This document shows, one piece after another, positions 9,950 through 19,304 of a stretch of DNA of 64,000 nucleotides. Location of the stretch: positions 186,001 through 250,000 of the forward strand of contig JAHBVL010000002.1 in the NCBI GenBank assembly GCA_019637585.1, read 5' to 3'. Source of the stretch: Thermomicrobiales bacterium (lineage in GTDB: Bacteria > Chloroflexota > Chloroflexia > Thermomicrobiales > UBA6265). The notes below the pieces were generated by a model that was not told the origin of the DNA, did no database searches, and worked only from the letters and a program-made list of their open reading frames with translations. Position 1 is the stretch's first letter. Each line of letters begins with the position of its first letter. The position numbers were made by a program, and so were the translations under genes.

Positions 9950-9979
9950 TTTGTCTTGTGAGATGTCAGGGAGCCAGGC

Positions 9980-11116
9980 ATGGGTGAAGGGGAGAACCAG
10001 GACGGGGTGAGGCAGACGCCTCTGTATGACCGCCACGTCGCGCTTGGGGCCAAGATGATCCCCTTCGCCGGTTGGATGATGCCGGTCCAGTACGCGGGCA
10101 TCATCGCCGAGCACCGTACCGTGCGCACCGAGGCCGGACTCTTCGATCTCGGGCACATGGGGCAGGTATCGGTGACCGGTCCCGACGCATTGCCATTCCT
10201 CCAGTATGTGGCTACGAATGATGTGTCAAAACTCGAACCGGGCGCCGCGCAGTACGCCATGCTGACCAACGAGCAGGGTGGTGTGGTCGACGACATCATC
10301 ATCTATCGCGAACCCTCGTCGGACGGCTACATGGTCGTCGTCAATGCCTCGAACAAGGACAAGGACGTCGCCTGGATGCAGGAGTGGGCCGCCAGGCGGA
10401 ACGATCTCCAGGTGAGCGTCGAGGACATCAGCGACCGCCTCGGCATGGTGGCCATCCAGGGTCCGAAGTCGGACGACATTCTGGCCACACTCACCAGTGC
10501 AGATCTGGCCGGCCTGCCTGGGTTCCATTTGCTGGAAACCGAGGTGGCTGGGATCCCGGTCAAGCTGGCCCGCACCGGCTACACCGGTGAGGATGGTTTC
10601 GAGATCTATCCGGCCATCGAACGAAGTGGCGAGCTCTGGGATGCGTTGATGGCAGCGGGTGCCGGTGCAGGGTTGCAGCCGATCGGACTTGGCGCTCGCG
10701 ACACCCTGCGGCTCGAAGCCCGCATGCCGCTCTATGGCAACGAGCTGGGCGACGACATTTCCCCGCTCGAGGCCGGATTGGGTTGGGCGGTGGCGCTGGA
10801 CAAGGGCGAATTCATCGGCTCTGGTCCGATCGTTGCACAGAAAGCGGCGGGCGTGCCGCGCAAGACGGTCGGCTTCCGCATGACCGAACGGTCCGGTGCA
10901 CCGCGGTCTCATTGTCCGGTGCAGGTCGATGGCGTCGAGGTCGGATTTGTGACCAGCGGCGCGATGTCTCCCACCCTGGGAGAAAATATCGGCCTGGCTC
11001 TAGTAGAATCTTCCGCCGCGGGAGTGGGGAAACCACTCGAGATCGTCATTCGCGACAAGCCGTACAAGGCGGAACAGATCAAGCTGCCCTTTTACCGGCG
11101 ATCAGAGGCCAGATAG
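9980..11116 (+). CDS. gcvT: Glycine cleavage system aminomethyltransferase (T-protein)
   Basis: Transfers the methylene group from aminomethyl-lipoyl GcvH to tetrahydrofolate, releasing ammonia. ATG 9980 has AGGGAG at 9968-9973. The 378 residues contain the family features: [20 protein letters not shown] at the N-terminus, [34 protein letters not shown] and [20 protein letters not shown]. The C-terminal barrel ends [15 protein letters not shown]. First of the gcvT-gcvH-gcvPA cluster; gcvH follows after 28 nt. No glycine riboswitch is visible in the short upstream gap. Confidence 0.97.
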   Translation: MGEGENQDGVRQTPLYDRHVALGAKMIPFAGWMMPVQYAGIIAEHRTVRTEAGLFDLGHMGQVSVTGPDALPFLQYVATNDVSKLEPGAAQYAMLTNEQGGVVDDIIIYREPSSDGYMVVVNASNKDKDVAWMQEWAARRNDLQVSVEDISDRLGMVAIQGPKSDDILATLTSADLAGLPGFHLLETEVAGIPVKLARTGYTGEDGFEIYPAIERSGELWDALMAAGAGAGLQPIGLGARDTLRLEARMPLYGNELGDDISPLEAGLGWAVALDKGEFIGSGPIVAQKAAGVPRKTVGFRMTERSGAPRSHCPVQVDGVEVGFVTSGAMSPTLGENIGLALVESSAAGVGKPLEIVIRDKPYKAEQIKLPFYRRSEAR

Positions 11117-11144
11117 CTGGAAGAATCGAAAGGACGAGACAACA

Positions 11145-11531
11145 ATGGCTGTACCAGCCGATCTGAAATTCACCAAGTCCCACGAATGGGTGCGCGTCGA
11201 CGGTGACACGGCAACCGTGGGGCTGGCCGATTTCGCCCAGTCGGAGCTTGGGGATATCACCTACCTGGAACTGCCCGAAGTAGGGGACTCGATCACGGCC
11301 AAAGACCCTCTGGGAGTTGTCGAGTCGGTCAAAGCCGCATCGGATATCTACGCGCCGGTTTCGGGCGAAGTGGTCGAGCGCAACGAAGCAGCCATCGACA
11401 AACCAGAGCTCGTCAACCAGGACCCGTTCGGCGATGCCTGGCTGATCAAAGTCCGGCTCAGCGACACGGCTCAGCTGGACGATCTGCTCGACACCGACGC
11501 CTACAACGCGCTGCTGGATTCCAACGCCTGA
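11145..11531 (+). CDS. gcvH: Glycine cleavage system H protein
   Basis: Lipoyl carrier that shuttles the aminomethyl group between the P, T and L proteins. The 128-residue size is typical. [20 protein letters not shown] is the N-terminal signature, and the lipoylated Lys lies in [19 protein letters not shown] near residue 64. It sits between gcvT and gcvPA with short gaps (28 and 32 nt), so it is very likely cotranscribed with them. Confidence 0.98.
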   Translation: MAVPADLKFTKSHEWVRVDGDTATVGLADFAQSELGDITYLELPEVGDSITAKDPLGVVESVKAASDIYAPVSGEVVERNEAAIDKPELVNQDPFGDAWLIKVRLSDTAQLDDLLDTDAYNALLDSNA

Positions 11532-11563
11532 CACGACAGGACCGCTGGAGGGTCCGCGCTCAC

Positions 11564-12913
11564 ATGACATTCAATCCGCACACGGACGCAGAACGCAAAG
11601 CGATGCTGGAGACGATCGGCGTCTCGGGTGTTGCAGAACTGATCGAAGCGATTCCTGAGTCGATTCGCTTTCCCACGCTCGACCTGCCCCCCAGGCTGAC
11701 CGAGCTGGAAGCCGAGCTGCACATGGCGTCGCTGGCGGCGAAGAACGACATCGTCGCCGCGAACCAGAACTTCCTGGGCGCCGGTTCGTACCGCCACTAC
11801 AGCCCGGCGACGGTCGGCCAGCTGTTGCTGCGCGGCGAGATCTTCACCGCCTATACGCCATATCAGCCGGAGGTTTCCCAGGGCACTCTGCAGATCATCT
11901 ATGAGTTTCAGTCGCTGGTGGCCGAGCTCATGCAGATGGAGATCGCCAACGCCTCGATGTACGACGGTGCGACCGCGCTTGCCGAAGCGGCGTTGATGGC
12001 GCGTTCGGCGGCCAAGGGACGCAAGCGGGTGGTCGTTTCGGGCACGGTGCATCCGAACTACCGTGAGGTGATGGCCACCTACTGCTCGGGCGTTGATATC
12101 GACCTCGATTTCCTGCCGGTTGCGACATCGGGGTTCGCCACGACATCACCGGATATCGCGGCGGCAATCGACGACCAGACAGCAGCGGTCATCGTGCAGT
12201 ACCCCAACTTCTTCGGCACGATCGAGGATCTGGCAGCGATTTCGCATGTTGTTCACGAGCATGGCGCTGCGCTCGTCGTCGCCACGTATCCGATTCCTCT
12301 GGCATTGCTGAAGCCGCCCGGTGCGTTTGGGGCCGATATTGCCACTGCGGAGGGACAGTCCCTCGGCGTCGCGCAAAGTTATGGCGGTCCCTATGTCGGT
12401 CTTCTGGCGGCGAAACAGAGCTATGTCCGCCTGATGCCCGGCCGCCTGGCCGGCATGACCACCGACAGCGAAGGCAAGCGCGGCTATGTGTTGACGCTGC
12501 AAACGCGGGAACAGCACATCAGGCGTGAAAAAGCGACCAGCAACATCTGCACCAATCAGGGGTTGATGGCTACGGCGGCCACGATCTACATGTCGCTGCT
12601 GGGAACCGAGGGGCTCCGCGAAGTCAGCCGGAGGTCCCATGCCAACGCTCATTATCTGGCCGATGGGCTCGGCCAGTTGAGCGGCGTGTCGGTTGCCAAT
12701 GCCGGGGAGTTCTTCAACGAGTTCGTCGTCGAGCTGCCAATAGCCGCCGATCGCGCCAATAGCGCCCTTGCGGAGGCGGGTTTCCAGGGAGGACTCAGCC
12801 TGTCATATGCGGATGAGTCGCTGGGAAATCACATGCTTCTGGCGACGACCGAAATGAACGACCGCGACGGTATCGATCGTTTCGTGCAGACAGTTGGGAA
12901 GATAATTCGGTAA
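11564..12913 (+). CDS. gcvPA: Glycine dehydrogenase (decarboxylating) subunit 1
   Basis: N-terminal half of the two-subunit glycine decarboxylase (P protein), which needs GcvPB, the subunit carrying the PLP-binding Lys. 449 residues is normal for GcvPA. Signatures: FLGAGSYRHYSPATVGQLL, FYTAYTPYQPEVSQGTLQ-like motif (here ending TAYTPYQPEVSQGTL), QMEIANASMYDGATALAEA and TSNICTNQGLMA. Unusually, no gcvPB follows: the next gene downstream is der, after a gap with a hairpin. The partner must be encoded outside the window. Confidence 0.96.
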   Translation: MTFNPHTDAERKAMLETIGVSGVAELIEAIPESIRFPTLDLPPRLTELEAELHMASLAAKNDIVAANQNFLGAGSYRHYSPATVGQLLLRGEIFTAYTPYQPEVSQGTLQIIYEFQSLVAELMQMEIANASMYDGATALAEAALMARSAAKGRKRVVVSGTVHPNYREVMATYCSGVDIDLDFLPVATSGFATTSPDIAAAIDDQTAAVIVQYPNFFGTIEDLAAISHVVHEHGAALVVATYPIPLALLKPPGAFGADIATAEGQSLGVAQSYGGPYVGLLAAKQSYVRLMPGRLAGMTTDSEGKRGYVLTLQTREQHIRREKATSNICTNQGLMATAATIYMSLLGTEGLREVSRRSHANAHYLADGLGQLSGVSVANAGEFFNEFVVELPIAADRANSALAEAGFQGGLSLSYADESLGNHMLLATTEMNDRDGIDRFVQTVGKIIR

Positions 12914-12929
12914 AGTAGCGCGATTCCGC

Positions 12930-12966
12930 TATAATCCGGTGCGCGCCGGCGATAGCTCGCCGGCGC
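12930..12966 (+). promoter_or_regulatory. TATAAT box followed by a strong hairpin in the gcvPA-der gap
   Basis: TATAAT at 12930-12935 matches a sigma-70 -10 element, but no good -35 lies 16-18 nt upstream. It is followed by a perfect 10-bp stem GCGCCGGCGA (12943-12952) / TCGCCGGCGC (12957-12966) with loop TAGC. There is no U-run after it, only a T-rich stretch further on (TATGTGTTGTTCT). It may end gcvPA transcripts, start der transcription, or form a structured der leader; the sequence does not decide. Confidence 0.45.
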
Positions 12967-13046
12967 TTCGGTATGTGTTGTTCTAGAGGGGAAACGCGAA
13001 TCCAGTCGCGCTCGACTGAGCCTGGATCGCGTGCGCGGGGTGTTCC

Positions 13047-14384
13047 GTGACCAAGCCAATCGTCGCGATCGTCGGACGGCCCAACGTGGGGAAGTCGACG
13101 CTGTTCAACCGGCTCGTCGGGGAGCGGCAGGCGATTGTCGAAGACGAACCAGGCACCACGCGTGACCGTGTTTACGGAACGTCGGACTGGCGGGGCATCG
13201 ACTTCACCATCGTCGACACCGGAGGATTGCAGGATGAGTCGGAGATCTCCGGTTCGTCCCATACCGAGATCGCCAGACGCACTCGCGAACAGGCCCGCAG
13301 CGCCATCGACGAAGCGGATGTTGTGGTTTTCCTCGTCGATACCAAATCTGGTCTGACCGCCGGCGACTACGATGTCGCCGATCTCCTGCGACGCACAGAC
13401 AAACCGACGATTCTGGTGGCCAACAAAGCCGACAATCTCTCTCGCCGCGACGATGTGGTCGAGTTCTTCTCCCTTGGTCTGGGGGACCCGGTGGCGATTT
13501 CGTCGATCCATGGCACCGGCACCGGTGACTTGCTCGACCTGATCGTCGAAGCGTTGCCTGAAGCGGAAGAGATCGAGGAAACCGAGGGACCCAAGATCGC
13601 GATTGTGGGGCGCCCGAATGTCGGCAAGAGCCGTCTCCTCAATGCGCTGCTCGGAGAAGAGCGGGCTATCGTCAGCGACGTACCCGGCACCACCCGCGAC
13701 AGTCTGGACACCGTGGTGATGTGGGGAGGACAGCCGGTCACCCTCATCGACACGGCCGGCATTCGTCGCCGGGGCCGGGTGGAAACCGGTATCGAGCAAT
13801 TCAGCGTGCTGCGTTCGATGCGGGCGATCGATCGCTCGGATGTTGTTCTCATGGTGATCGACGCCACTGAACCCTTCACCGCCCAGGACATGCACATCGC
13901 GGGCTACGTCGAGGACCAGAAGAAGGGCATCGTCGTCGTTCTGAACAAGTGGGACCTGATCGACAAAGGTCCCACGACGATGGAAGAGTTCCGGGAAGAA
14001 TCGCGGGATGCTCTCGCCTTCATGCCATACGCGCCGCTCGTTTTCATTTCCGCCAAATATGGGCAGCGCGTCGATCAGGTGATGGCGACCGCGCTCGATG
14101 TCGTCACCGAGCGGGAGAGGCATGTTTCCACGGCGCAGCTGAACAAAATGCTGAGAGAGGCGGTGGCCGCTCATCCGCCGCCGAGCAAGCATGGCAAGTA
14201 CATCAAGTTCTACTACGCCACCCAGGCCGACGTGGCGCCGCCCACATTTATCTTCTTTTGCAACGAGCCGAAGATGATTCACTTTTCCTACCGGCGATAC
14301 CTGGAGAATCAGCTGCGGCAGGAGTTCGGCTTCATCGGCTCTCCCGTCCGCATCAGCTTCCGGGGCAGATCCGAAGACGTCTAG
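13047..14384 (+). CDS. der: Ribosome biogenesis GTPase Der (EngA)
   Basis: Double-GTPase needed for 50S subunit assembly. The GTG start at 13047 has a GGGG-containing upstream region and gives 445 residues, typical length. Two G domains: IVGRPNVGKSTLFNRLVGE at residues 6-24, DTGG and NKAD in the first; IVGRPNVGKSRLLNALLGEE near residue 185, DTAGIRRRGRV and LNKWD in the second. The C-terminal KH-like domain shows THIFFCNE-like FIFFCNEPKMIHFSYRRYLE. It stands alone between the gcv cluster and a repeat region. Confidence 0.98.
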   Translation: MTKPIVAIVGRPNVGKSTLFNRLVGERQAIVEDEPGTTRDRVYGTSDWRGIDFTIVDTGGLQDESEISGSSHTEIARRTREQARSAIDEADVVVFLVDTKSGLTAGDYDVADLLRRTDKPTILVANKADNLSRRDDVVEFFSLGLGDPVAISSIHGTGTGDLLDLIVEALPEAEEIEETEGPKIAIVGRPNVGKSRLLNALLGEERAIVSDVPGTTRDSLDTVVMWGGQPVTLIDTAGIRRRGRVETGIEQFSVLRSMRAIDRSDVVLMVIDATEPFTAQDMHIAGYVEDQKKGIVVVLNKWDLIDKGPTTMEEFREESRDALAFMPYAPLVFISAKYGQRVDQVMATALDVVTERERHVSTAQLNKMLREAVAAHPPPSKHGKYIKFYYATQADVAPPTFIFFCNEPKMIHFSYRRYLENQLRQEFGFIGSPVRISFRGRSEDV

Positions 14385-14423
14385 AGCCCGGATTGTTCAG
14401 TAGGGCCCGCTCCGTGTTTGTCT

Positions 14424-14566
14424 GTAGATGCAGACCCCCGTGTCTGCTGATGCTCGCCGGGCGGCTGCCTTCGATGCGTACGTACGCAATGAGCAGAACG
14501 CTGACTACCTCGCTGCAAGAAGGAGCGACGCGTCCCTGAGAAAGCAGACACGGGGTCTGCGGCTAC
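14424..14566. repeat. Inverted repeat pair flanking 94 bp (REPIN-like)
   Basis: The left arm, 14424-14448, begins GTAGATGCAGACCCCCG. The right arm, 14543-14566, is its near-perfect reverse complement, ending GGGTCTGCGGCTAC. The enclosed 94 bp contain the palindrome GCGTACGTACGC at 14476-14487 and no gene. Arms bounded by GTAG...CTAC resemble the other GTAGC-bounded repeats in the window, at 21224 and 63183. The layout of two inverted palindromic arms around a short spacer is that of a REPIN or small MITE. No target duplication is obvious. Confidence 0.7.
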
Positions 14567-14612
14567 ATGGTGATGAGATCGCTGTCAAAGGCGATGTTTC
14601 ATCCAGGGCCAC

Positions 14613-14730
14613 GTAGTCGTAACGGTGGCGCCCTGTGCCGACCGGTGGCTAGGTAGTCCTGGGGCGGTGCCCTGTGTCCACCGGTGGTTAGGTGATCGTA
14701 GCGGTGGCGCCTTGTGCCCACCGGTGGCGG
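14613..14730. repeat. Three tandem imperfect 39-40 bp repeats
   Basis: Units at 14613-14652, 14653-14691 and 14692-14730, each of the form GTAGTCGTAACGGTGGCGCC followed by CTGTGNCCACCGGTGG with substitutions. The stretch 14385-14803 between der and galE holds only this array and the inverted repeat just upstream; I see no gene in it. The short reading frames here have no family resemblance. Confidence 0.8.
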
Positions 14731-14803
14731 CGCGGAACGCAGCGAAGCGGAGTGGAGCAGAGCCACAACCCTCCGTCGATCCAGAGCCACACCCCTTCGC
14801 CGA

Positions 14804-15781
14804 TCACCCCGAATAGCCGTTGGGATGGCGCTCATGCCAATCCCACGCCGAGCTGATGATCGAATCGAGATCCGACTGTCGCGGACTCCAACGCAACACA
14901 TTCCTCGCCCGGCTGATATCCGCCACAAGCACCGGTGGATCACCCGCTCGCGGCGGACCGTCGACCGCTGGCACCGCATGACCGGTGATCCGCTCGATCG
15001 CGTCGATGATCTGCGCCACGCTGACCCCTTCACCGGCGCCGAGGTTGAACACCTCTCCCGATTGTTCCAGCGAGGTCAAAGCCATCATGTGCGCTCGGGC
15101 CAGATCGACGACATGGACATAATCACGAATCGCGGTGCCATCCGGCGTGGCGTAGGAGCGGCCAAAGAGGGTGAGCGGTTCCCGCCGGCCCATGGCCGCG
15201 AAAATCGCCGAGGGGATGAGGTGCGTTTCGGGGGTATGGTCCTCGCCATTCTGGCTGGTGGCGCCCGCGACGTTGAAGTAGCGAAAGACCGCGTATTTCA
15301 ATCCATAGGCGGCGGAAAAATCGCGCAGAATCGTCTCGGCCATGAGCTTCGACGAGCCATATGGGGAAATAGGCCGTAGTGGCGCATTCTCCGAAACGAG
15401 TGGATCATCCGGCGTTCCATACACCGCAGCCGTCGACGACAGGATGAAGCGCTCCACATTGGCGTCGATTGCCGCCGACAGCAGATTGTTCGTTCCGGCG
15501 GTGTTGACGGCGTAGTAGAGCCCGGGCGAGCGAACGGATTCCGGAACGATCGTGACGGCGCCAAAATGGATGATGGCGTCGGGCCGCGAGTCCAGAACGG
15601 CTTTGGTCACGCCGCCGGCATTGCGGAGATCCACGGTCAGCGCCTGCAACTCGGCCGGAATCGCTGCGGCATGGCCCTTGGAGAAGTTGTCGAGCACGAC
15701 GACATCATGGCCGTCGTCCAGTAGCAGCTCGACGGCGATGCGGCCGACATACCCCGCTCCGCCTGTCACCAATACGCGCAT
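14804..15781 (-). CDS. galE: UDP-glucose 4-epimerase
   Basis: Extended short-chain dehydrogenase that interconverts UDP-glucose and UDP-galactose, using bound NAD. ATG 15781 is preceded by GGGAG; a TTG one codon earlier is less likely. The 325-residue protein has the NAD-binding MRVLVTGGAGYVGR, the DNFSKGH loop and the catalytic Ser-Tyr-Lys set (LSSTAAVYGTP, SPYGSSKLMAE). FRYFNVAGA, RDYVHVVDLARAH and FNLGAGEGVSV follow, as in GalE. Transcribed away from glyA, alone on its strand. Substrate could extend to UDP-GlcNAc; this cannot be read directly. Confidence 0.93.
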   Translation of the reverse strand: MRVLVTGGAGYVGRIAVELLLDDGHDVVVLDNFSKGHAAAIPAELQALTVDLRNAGGVTKAVLDSRPDAIIHFGAVTIVPESVRSPGLYYAVNTAGTNNLLSAAIDANVERFILSSTAAVYGTPDDPLVSENAPLRPISPYGSSKLMAETILRDFSAAYGLKYAVFRYFNVAGATSQNGEDHTPETHLIPSAIFAAMGRREPLTLFGRSYATPDGTAIRDYVHVVDLARAHMMALTSLEQSGEVFNLGAGEGVSVAQIIDAIERITGHAVPAVDGPPRAGDPPVLVADISRARNVLRWSPRQSDLDSIISSAWDWHERHPNGYSG

Positions 15782-15900
15782 CAATGAGTCTCCCGATCAG
15801 ACGGCAATGCCCCGAATCCAGTGCGAGACTGGCAGGACCCCGATGGTACAATCATCGCCGCCGCACGTCTCGGCGTTCCACTCGCATGTGAGGTTTTCCG

Positions 15901-17160
15901 ATGGTTGTCGCTCACCAGACGCTTGCCAGCGTCGATCCTGCAATTGCCGCCATTCTGGAGCGCGAAGCGCAACGGCAGCGCCTGGGAATCGAGCTGATCG
16001 CCTCGGAGAACTTTGTCAGCCAGGCGGTGCTGGAAGCGGTTGGCAGCGTCCTGACCAACAAATATGCGGAAGGTCTGCCCGGCAAGCGCTATTACGGCGG
16101 TTGCGAATTTGTCGACGAAGCCGAGAATCTGGCCCGCGACCGGGCCAAGGAGCTCTTCGGCGTCGAACATGTCAACGTTCAACCACACTCGGGCGCGAGC
16201 GCCAATCTGGAGGCCTATCTCGCGTTGATCGAGCCGGGCGACAAGATTCTGGGCCTGAGCCTTTCCGAAGGTGGTCATCTGACGCACGGATTGAAGGTGA
16301 ACTTCTCGGGCCGGCTCTTTGACGCGCATTTTTTCGGCGTCAATCTCGAAACCGGGTTCATCGAATACGACGAAGTCCTGGCAAAAGCGAAGGAAGTCCG
16401 GCCACGGGCCATCATCGCCGGCGCGAGCGCATACAGCCGGGCGTTCGACTACAAGCGTTTTCGTGAGATCGCCGACGAAGTTGGCGCGTATCTCTTTGCC
16501 GATATCGCGCATCCGGCGGGATTGATCGCCACAGGCCAGATTCCGACATCGATCGGTCATGCCCATGTGACCACCACCACCACCCACAAAACGCTGCGCG
16601 GACCGCGCGGCGGCATGATCATGACCAGCGAGGAGTTCGGCAAAGCGATCGACAAATCGGTCTTTCCGGGATTCCAGGGCGGACCGCTGATGCACGTCAT
16701 CGCCGGTAAAGCGGTGGCCTTCGGCGAAGCGCTGACTCCCGAATTCACCGACTACTCGAAAGCCGTCATCGCCAATGCCAAGCGCATGGCGGAAGTCTTC
16801 GCCGAGGAAGGACTGCCGGCCATTTCGGGCGGCACCGATACGCACCTGATGCTGATCGACGTCGGCGCGATCGGACTGAGCGGCAAACAGGCGGAAACGG
16901 CGCTCGATGCGGTGGGCATCACGGTGAACAAGAACACCATTCCGGGCGACCAGCGACCGCCGACCCAGGCCAGCGGTATTCGGGTCGGATCGCCGGCCAT
17001 CACGACACGTGGATTCGGGCTCGCCGATTGCGAGCAGGTGGCCCGGCTGGTCAGCGCGGTGCTCCGCCAGCCTGACGATCCGGCGGTGGCCACCACCGTG
17101 CGCGGACAGGTCGAGGAGCTGGCATCCCGTTTCCCCCTGCCAGGTGTAACGCCTGTCTGA
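15901..17160 (+). CDS. glyA: Serine hydroxymethyltransferase
   Basis: PLP enzyme converting serine and THF to glycine and methylene-THF. The 419 residues show [55 protein letters not shown] and the PLP-lysine motif [16 protein letters not shown] near residue 230. The start ATG follows GTGAGG. A TACAAT at 15847-15852 is a possible -10 box. Together with gcvT/H/PA upstream it links glycine, serine and one-carbon metabolism, which also feeds the purine operon at the left of the window. Confidence 0.98.
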   Translation: MVVAHQTLASVDPAIAAILEREAQRQRLGIELIASENFVSQAVLEAVGSVLTNKYAEGLPGKRYYGGCEFVDEAENLARDRAKELFGVEHVNVQPHSGASANLEAYLALIEPGDKILGLSLSEGGHLTHGLKVNFSGRLFDAHFFGVNLETGFIEYDEVLAKAKEVRPRAIIAGASAYSRAFDYKRFREIADEVGAYLFADIAHPAGLIATGQIPTSIGHAHVTTTTTHKTLRGPRGGMIMTSEEFGKAIDKSVFPGFQGGPLMHVIAGKAVAFGEALTPEFTDYSKAVIANAKRMAEVFAEEGLPAISGGTDTHLMLIDVGAIGLSGKQAETALDAVGITVNKNTIPGDQRPPTQASGIRVGSPAITTRGFGLADCEQVARLVSAVLRQPDDPAVATTVRGQVEELASRFPLPGVTPV

Positions 17161-17197
17161 GCGGGCCGCCTGAGCGAGGAAAGGAGGCGACGCGGCC

Positions 17198-18268
17198 GTG
17201 GAACACGCCCTGATCGCGCTCGCGCTCTTCGCTTCGACAGCGGCATTGTCCGCTCTTTTGGTCTGGAAGGCGATCGACGTCGGTCATCGGGTCGGCATCG
17301 TCGATCGTCCGACTGAACGGGGGGTGAGCCAGCGCATTGTCGCCCGAACGGGCGGCGCGCCGGTGGCCATCGCCGTCCTGGCCGGTCTGGCGCTCAGTTT
17401 CTCCTTCGACGTCTATCGTTTTCCTGCCGAAATCGAGCGTCTCCTTCTGCTCTCGGTTGGCGGCATGGTGATCGTGCTGATCATGCTGGTCGACGACGCC
17501 ACCGGCATGCCTGCCCGATTCAAGCTGACGGCCCAGTTGGGTGTTGCCGCGCTGGTCGTGTTGCCTCGCTTGCGGGGTTCCCTGCATGGGGTGTCGCTCG
17601 ACCAGTTCAACCTGCCGGTCACGGGGCAGATCTCACTTCCGGTGGCGATCGCCATCCCGGTGACGATCCTCTGGTTCGTCGGAATGATGAACGCCGTCAA
17701 CTGGTCGGACGGGATCGATGGTATGGCGGCCTCGTTGTCGCTCATCGCAGCGGTCGTGATGTTTCTTCACACCTATTTCTGGCCGCGAGGCGATCCGCAA
17801 TTCACGATCTCGTTGCTGGCACTGGTGCTGGCCGGAGGAATCGTTGGTTTCCTGCCATTCAACTGGCACCCGGCCCGCATCATGCTGGGCGACGCCGGCG
17901 CCAACTTTCTGGGGTTCATGCTGGCTGGGCTCTCGATCATTGGGGGAGCGAAAATGGCCACCGCGCTGCTCGTGCTCGGTCTGCCGATTCTCGATATCGC
18001 CTACGTCATCGCCAGGAGGGGGCTCTCCCGCCGCCCCTTGGCCGGCCCCGACATGACGCACCTGCATCATCGCCTGTTGCGACGGGGTTGGAGTCAGGCT
18101 CAGGTTGTTCTGGTCGCATCAGCGGTATCGCTGACCTTCGGGCTTCTGGCGCTGTTGCTGCCGAACCGGGAGGCGAAACTGCTGGCCCTTGGGGTTCTGG
18201 CGCTGCTGATGGTATTGACGTTTCGCCAATATCGAACGGACCACGCGCCCGACGAGACGGTCCACTGA
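17198..18268 (+). CDS. Polyprenyl-phosphate glycosyl-1-phosphate transferase (MraY/WecA family)
   Basis: Integral membrane enzyme that transfers a sugar-1-phosphate from a UDP-sugar to a polyprenyl phosphate. GTG 17198 has AAAGGAGG about 12 nt upstream. The 356 residues are mostly hydrophobic, with about ten membrane helices. Family catalytic signatures: LVDDATGMPARFKL (DD motif) near residue 95, NAVNWSDGIDGMA near residue 166, IMLGDAGANFLGFM near residue 228, and the MTHLHHRLLRRG loop near residue 285. These favour the WecA/TagO side over MraY, so the product probably starts a teichoic-acid-like or O-antigen-like glycan. It lies 37 nt after glyA. Confidence 0.88.
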   Translation: MEHALIALALFASTAALSALLVWKAIDVGHRVGIVDRPTERGVSQRIVARTGGAPVAIAVLAGLALSFSFDVYRFPAEIERLLLLSVGGMVIVLIMLVDDATGMPARFKLTAQLGVAALVVLPRLRGSLHGVSLDQFNLPVTGQISLPVAIAIPVTILWFVGMMNAVNWSDGIDGMAASLSLIAAVVMFLHTYFWPRGDPQFTISLLALVLAGGIVGFLPFNWHPARIMLGDAGANFLGFMLAGLSIIGGAKMATALLVLGLPILDIAYVIARRGLSRRPLAGPDMTHLHHRLLRRGWSQAQVVLVASAVSLTFGLLALLLPNREAKLLALGVLALLMVLTFRQYRTDHAPDETVH

Positions 18269-18271
18269 GCG

Positions 18272-18490
18272 CTACTGGAGGAGGAGATCGAATCGGGGCC
18301 GGTCCTTGCGGTTGCGATTCGCTTTCTTGTCCACCACATTGACCAGCGACGATACCGCTTCTCCGGAGTGCCGCCCGAGCATGGCTCCGACCAGCGCGCC
18401 GGCGAGCCCGCCCACGACGGCGCCCATGAGAAAAGGCAGAGCAGGGGATTGATCCTGCGTCTGCGCAGTTGACTTGCCCGACCGTGCCAT
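18272..18490 (-). CDS. Small glycine-zipper membrane protein, function unknown
   Basis: A 72-residue product with one hydrophobic segment, roughly residues 18-41, built of Gly/Ala repeats (FLMGAVVGGLAGALVGAMLG). The flanks are polar and end in a basic tail (KKANRNRKDRPR). This resembles YtxH-like or glycine-zipper proteins, but the match is only compositional. It lies downstream of rsfS on the same strand and runs against the WecA-type gene with a 3-bp gap. The coding call rests on its position and the well-formed membrane segment. Confidence 0.6.
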   Translation of the reverse strand: MARSGKSTAQTQDQSPALPFLMGAVVGGLAGALVGAMLGRHSGEAVSSLVNVVDKKANRNRKDRPRFDLLLQ

Positions 18491-18531
18491 CGATTTCCCG
18501 TCCTCGCCTACGAGCCAGGATGGCTCAACCG

Positions 18532-18924
18532 TTACTGAATGGACAAGACGCGGGGAGCCTCTGCCCAGAGTTGCTCCAGGCGGTAAAAATCGCGGAGCTC
18601 ACTGCTGAAGATATGCGCCACCACCTCGCCATAGTCGAGCACAATCCAGCCAGATTGCGGCGTGCCTTCCATCCGCAGCGGCCGGATTCCCTCCTTGGCC
18701 AGTTCCTCGTTGATCTCTTCTGAAATCGCCCGGAGCTGACGCTCGTTTTCTCCCGAACAGAGGAGGAAGAAGTCGGCGACCGATGAAAACTCCGTGATTT
18801 CCAGAAGGAGCGTGTTCGACGCAGGGGTGTCCGTCAGGATATCGGCGATCCTGACTGCCAGCTCCCGGGCAGTCAACCCGGGCGTGGCCTCGGCGACCAT
18901 CTGCGTCTCGTTTGAAGCGGTCAT
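18532..18924 (-). CDS. rsfS: Ribosome silencing factor RsfS
   Basis: Binds uL14 of the 50S subunit and blocks subunit joining under starvation. The product has 130 residues. The family core is visible: LEITEFSSVADFFLLCSGEN near residue 42, RQLRAISEEINEELAKEG, GWIVLDYGEVVAHIFSSELR and FYRLEQLWAEAP. The Ser-Val-Ala-Asp-Phe and Asp-Tyr-Gly-(E/D)-Val-(V/I)-Ala-His-Ile motifs are diagnostic. It begins 38 nt after the 3' end of the tRNA on the same strand. Confidence 0.95.
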   Translation of the reverse strand: MTASNETQMVAEATPGLTARELAVRIADILTDTPASNTLLLEITEFSSVADFFLLCSGENERQLRAISEEINEELAKEGIRPLRMEGTPQSGWIVLDYGEVVAHIFSSELRDFYRLEQLWAEAPRVLSIQ

Positions 18925-18962
18925 TCTGCTCTTTTCGTTGCCAAGTCATCGCGACATTCGGG

Positions 18963-19034
18963 TGGGCCCGGCAGGATTCGAACCTGCGACCCTGGGGTTA
19001 TGAGCCCCGTGCTCTGCCGCTGAGCTACAGGCCC
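18963..19034 (-). tRNA. tRNA with CAU anticodon (probably tRNA-Met)
   Basis: The minus-strand sequence folds as a 72-nt tRNA: acceptor GGGCCTG/CGGGCCC with one G-U pair, D arm GCTC/GAGC, anticodon loop CTCATAA (anticodon CAU at 19002-19000), T arm GCAGG-TTCGAAT-CCTGC, discriminator A. CCA is not encoded. The anticodon stem CGGGG/CCCCA has a C-A mismatch at its outer pair. The acceptor G1-C72 pair excludes initiator type. Elongator Met is most likely; tRNA-Ile2 (modified to read AUA) is possible. Confidence 0.95.
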
Positions 19035-19304
19035 GCGTTCTCTGCCGGTGTCGCTTCGATCGTCGCTCGACAGAGAACTTCAATGATACCCGCTGGCTAC
19101 CGAACAGAGCCGAAACCGACGGGTGTGACTCTTTCGTCGCCTTCGACCCGCAGCCCCATCGGGCGGCAAACCAGCGAACGTACGCATGTGGAAGCACTAT
19201 ACCACGGGTAGGGACGATCGTAGTCGCTCGTTCCAGCGCTGGGTATCCATCGCCCGTCGCTGCACGCGCAATGACCTGCGCCGGTGGTGTTTGCACACAG
19301 GAAT

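Noticed and set aside
9907-9979. Glycine riboswitch before gcvT
   Set aside because: The gap is only 73 nt, is filled by the purF terminator and the gcvT ribosome site, and lacks the aptamer core.
12795-14282. 495-codon minus ORF opposite der
   Set aside because: Shadow of der; composition is His/Arg/Asp-rich as in frame-shadow proteins.
14428-14616. Small ORF in the repeat region after der
   Set aside because: Made from repeat arms and spacer; no ribosome site or recognisable product.
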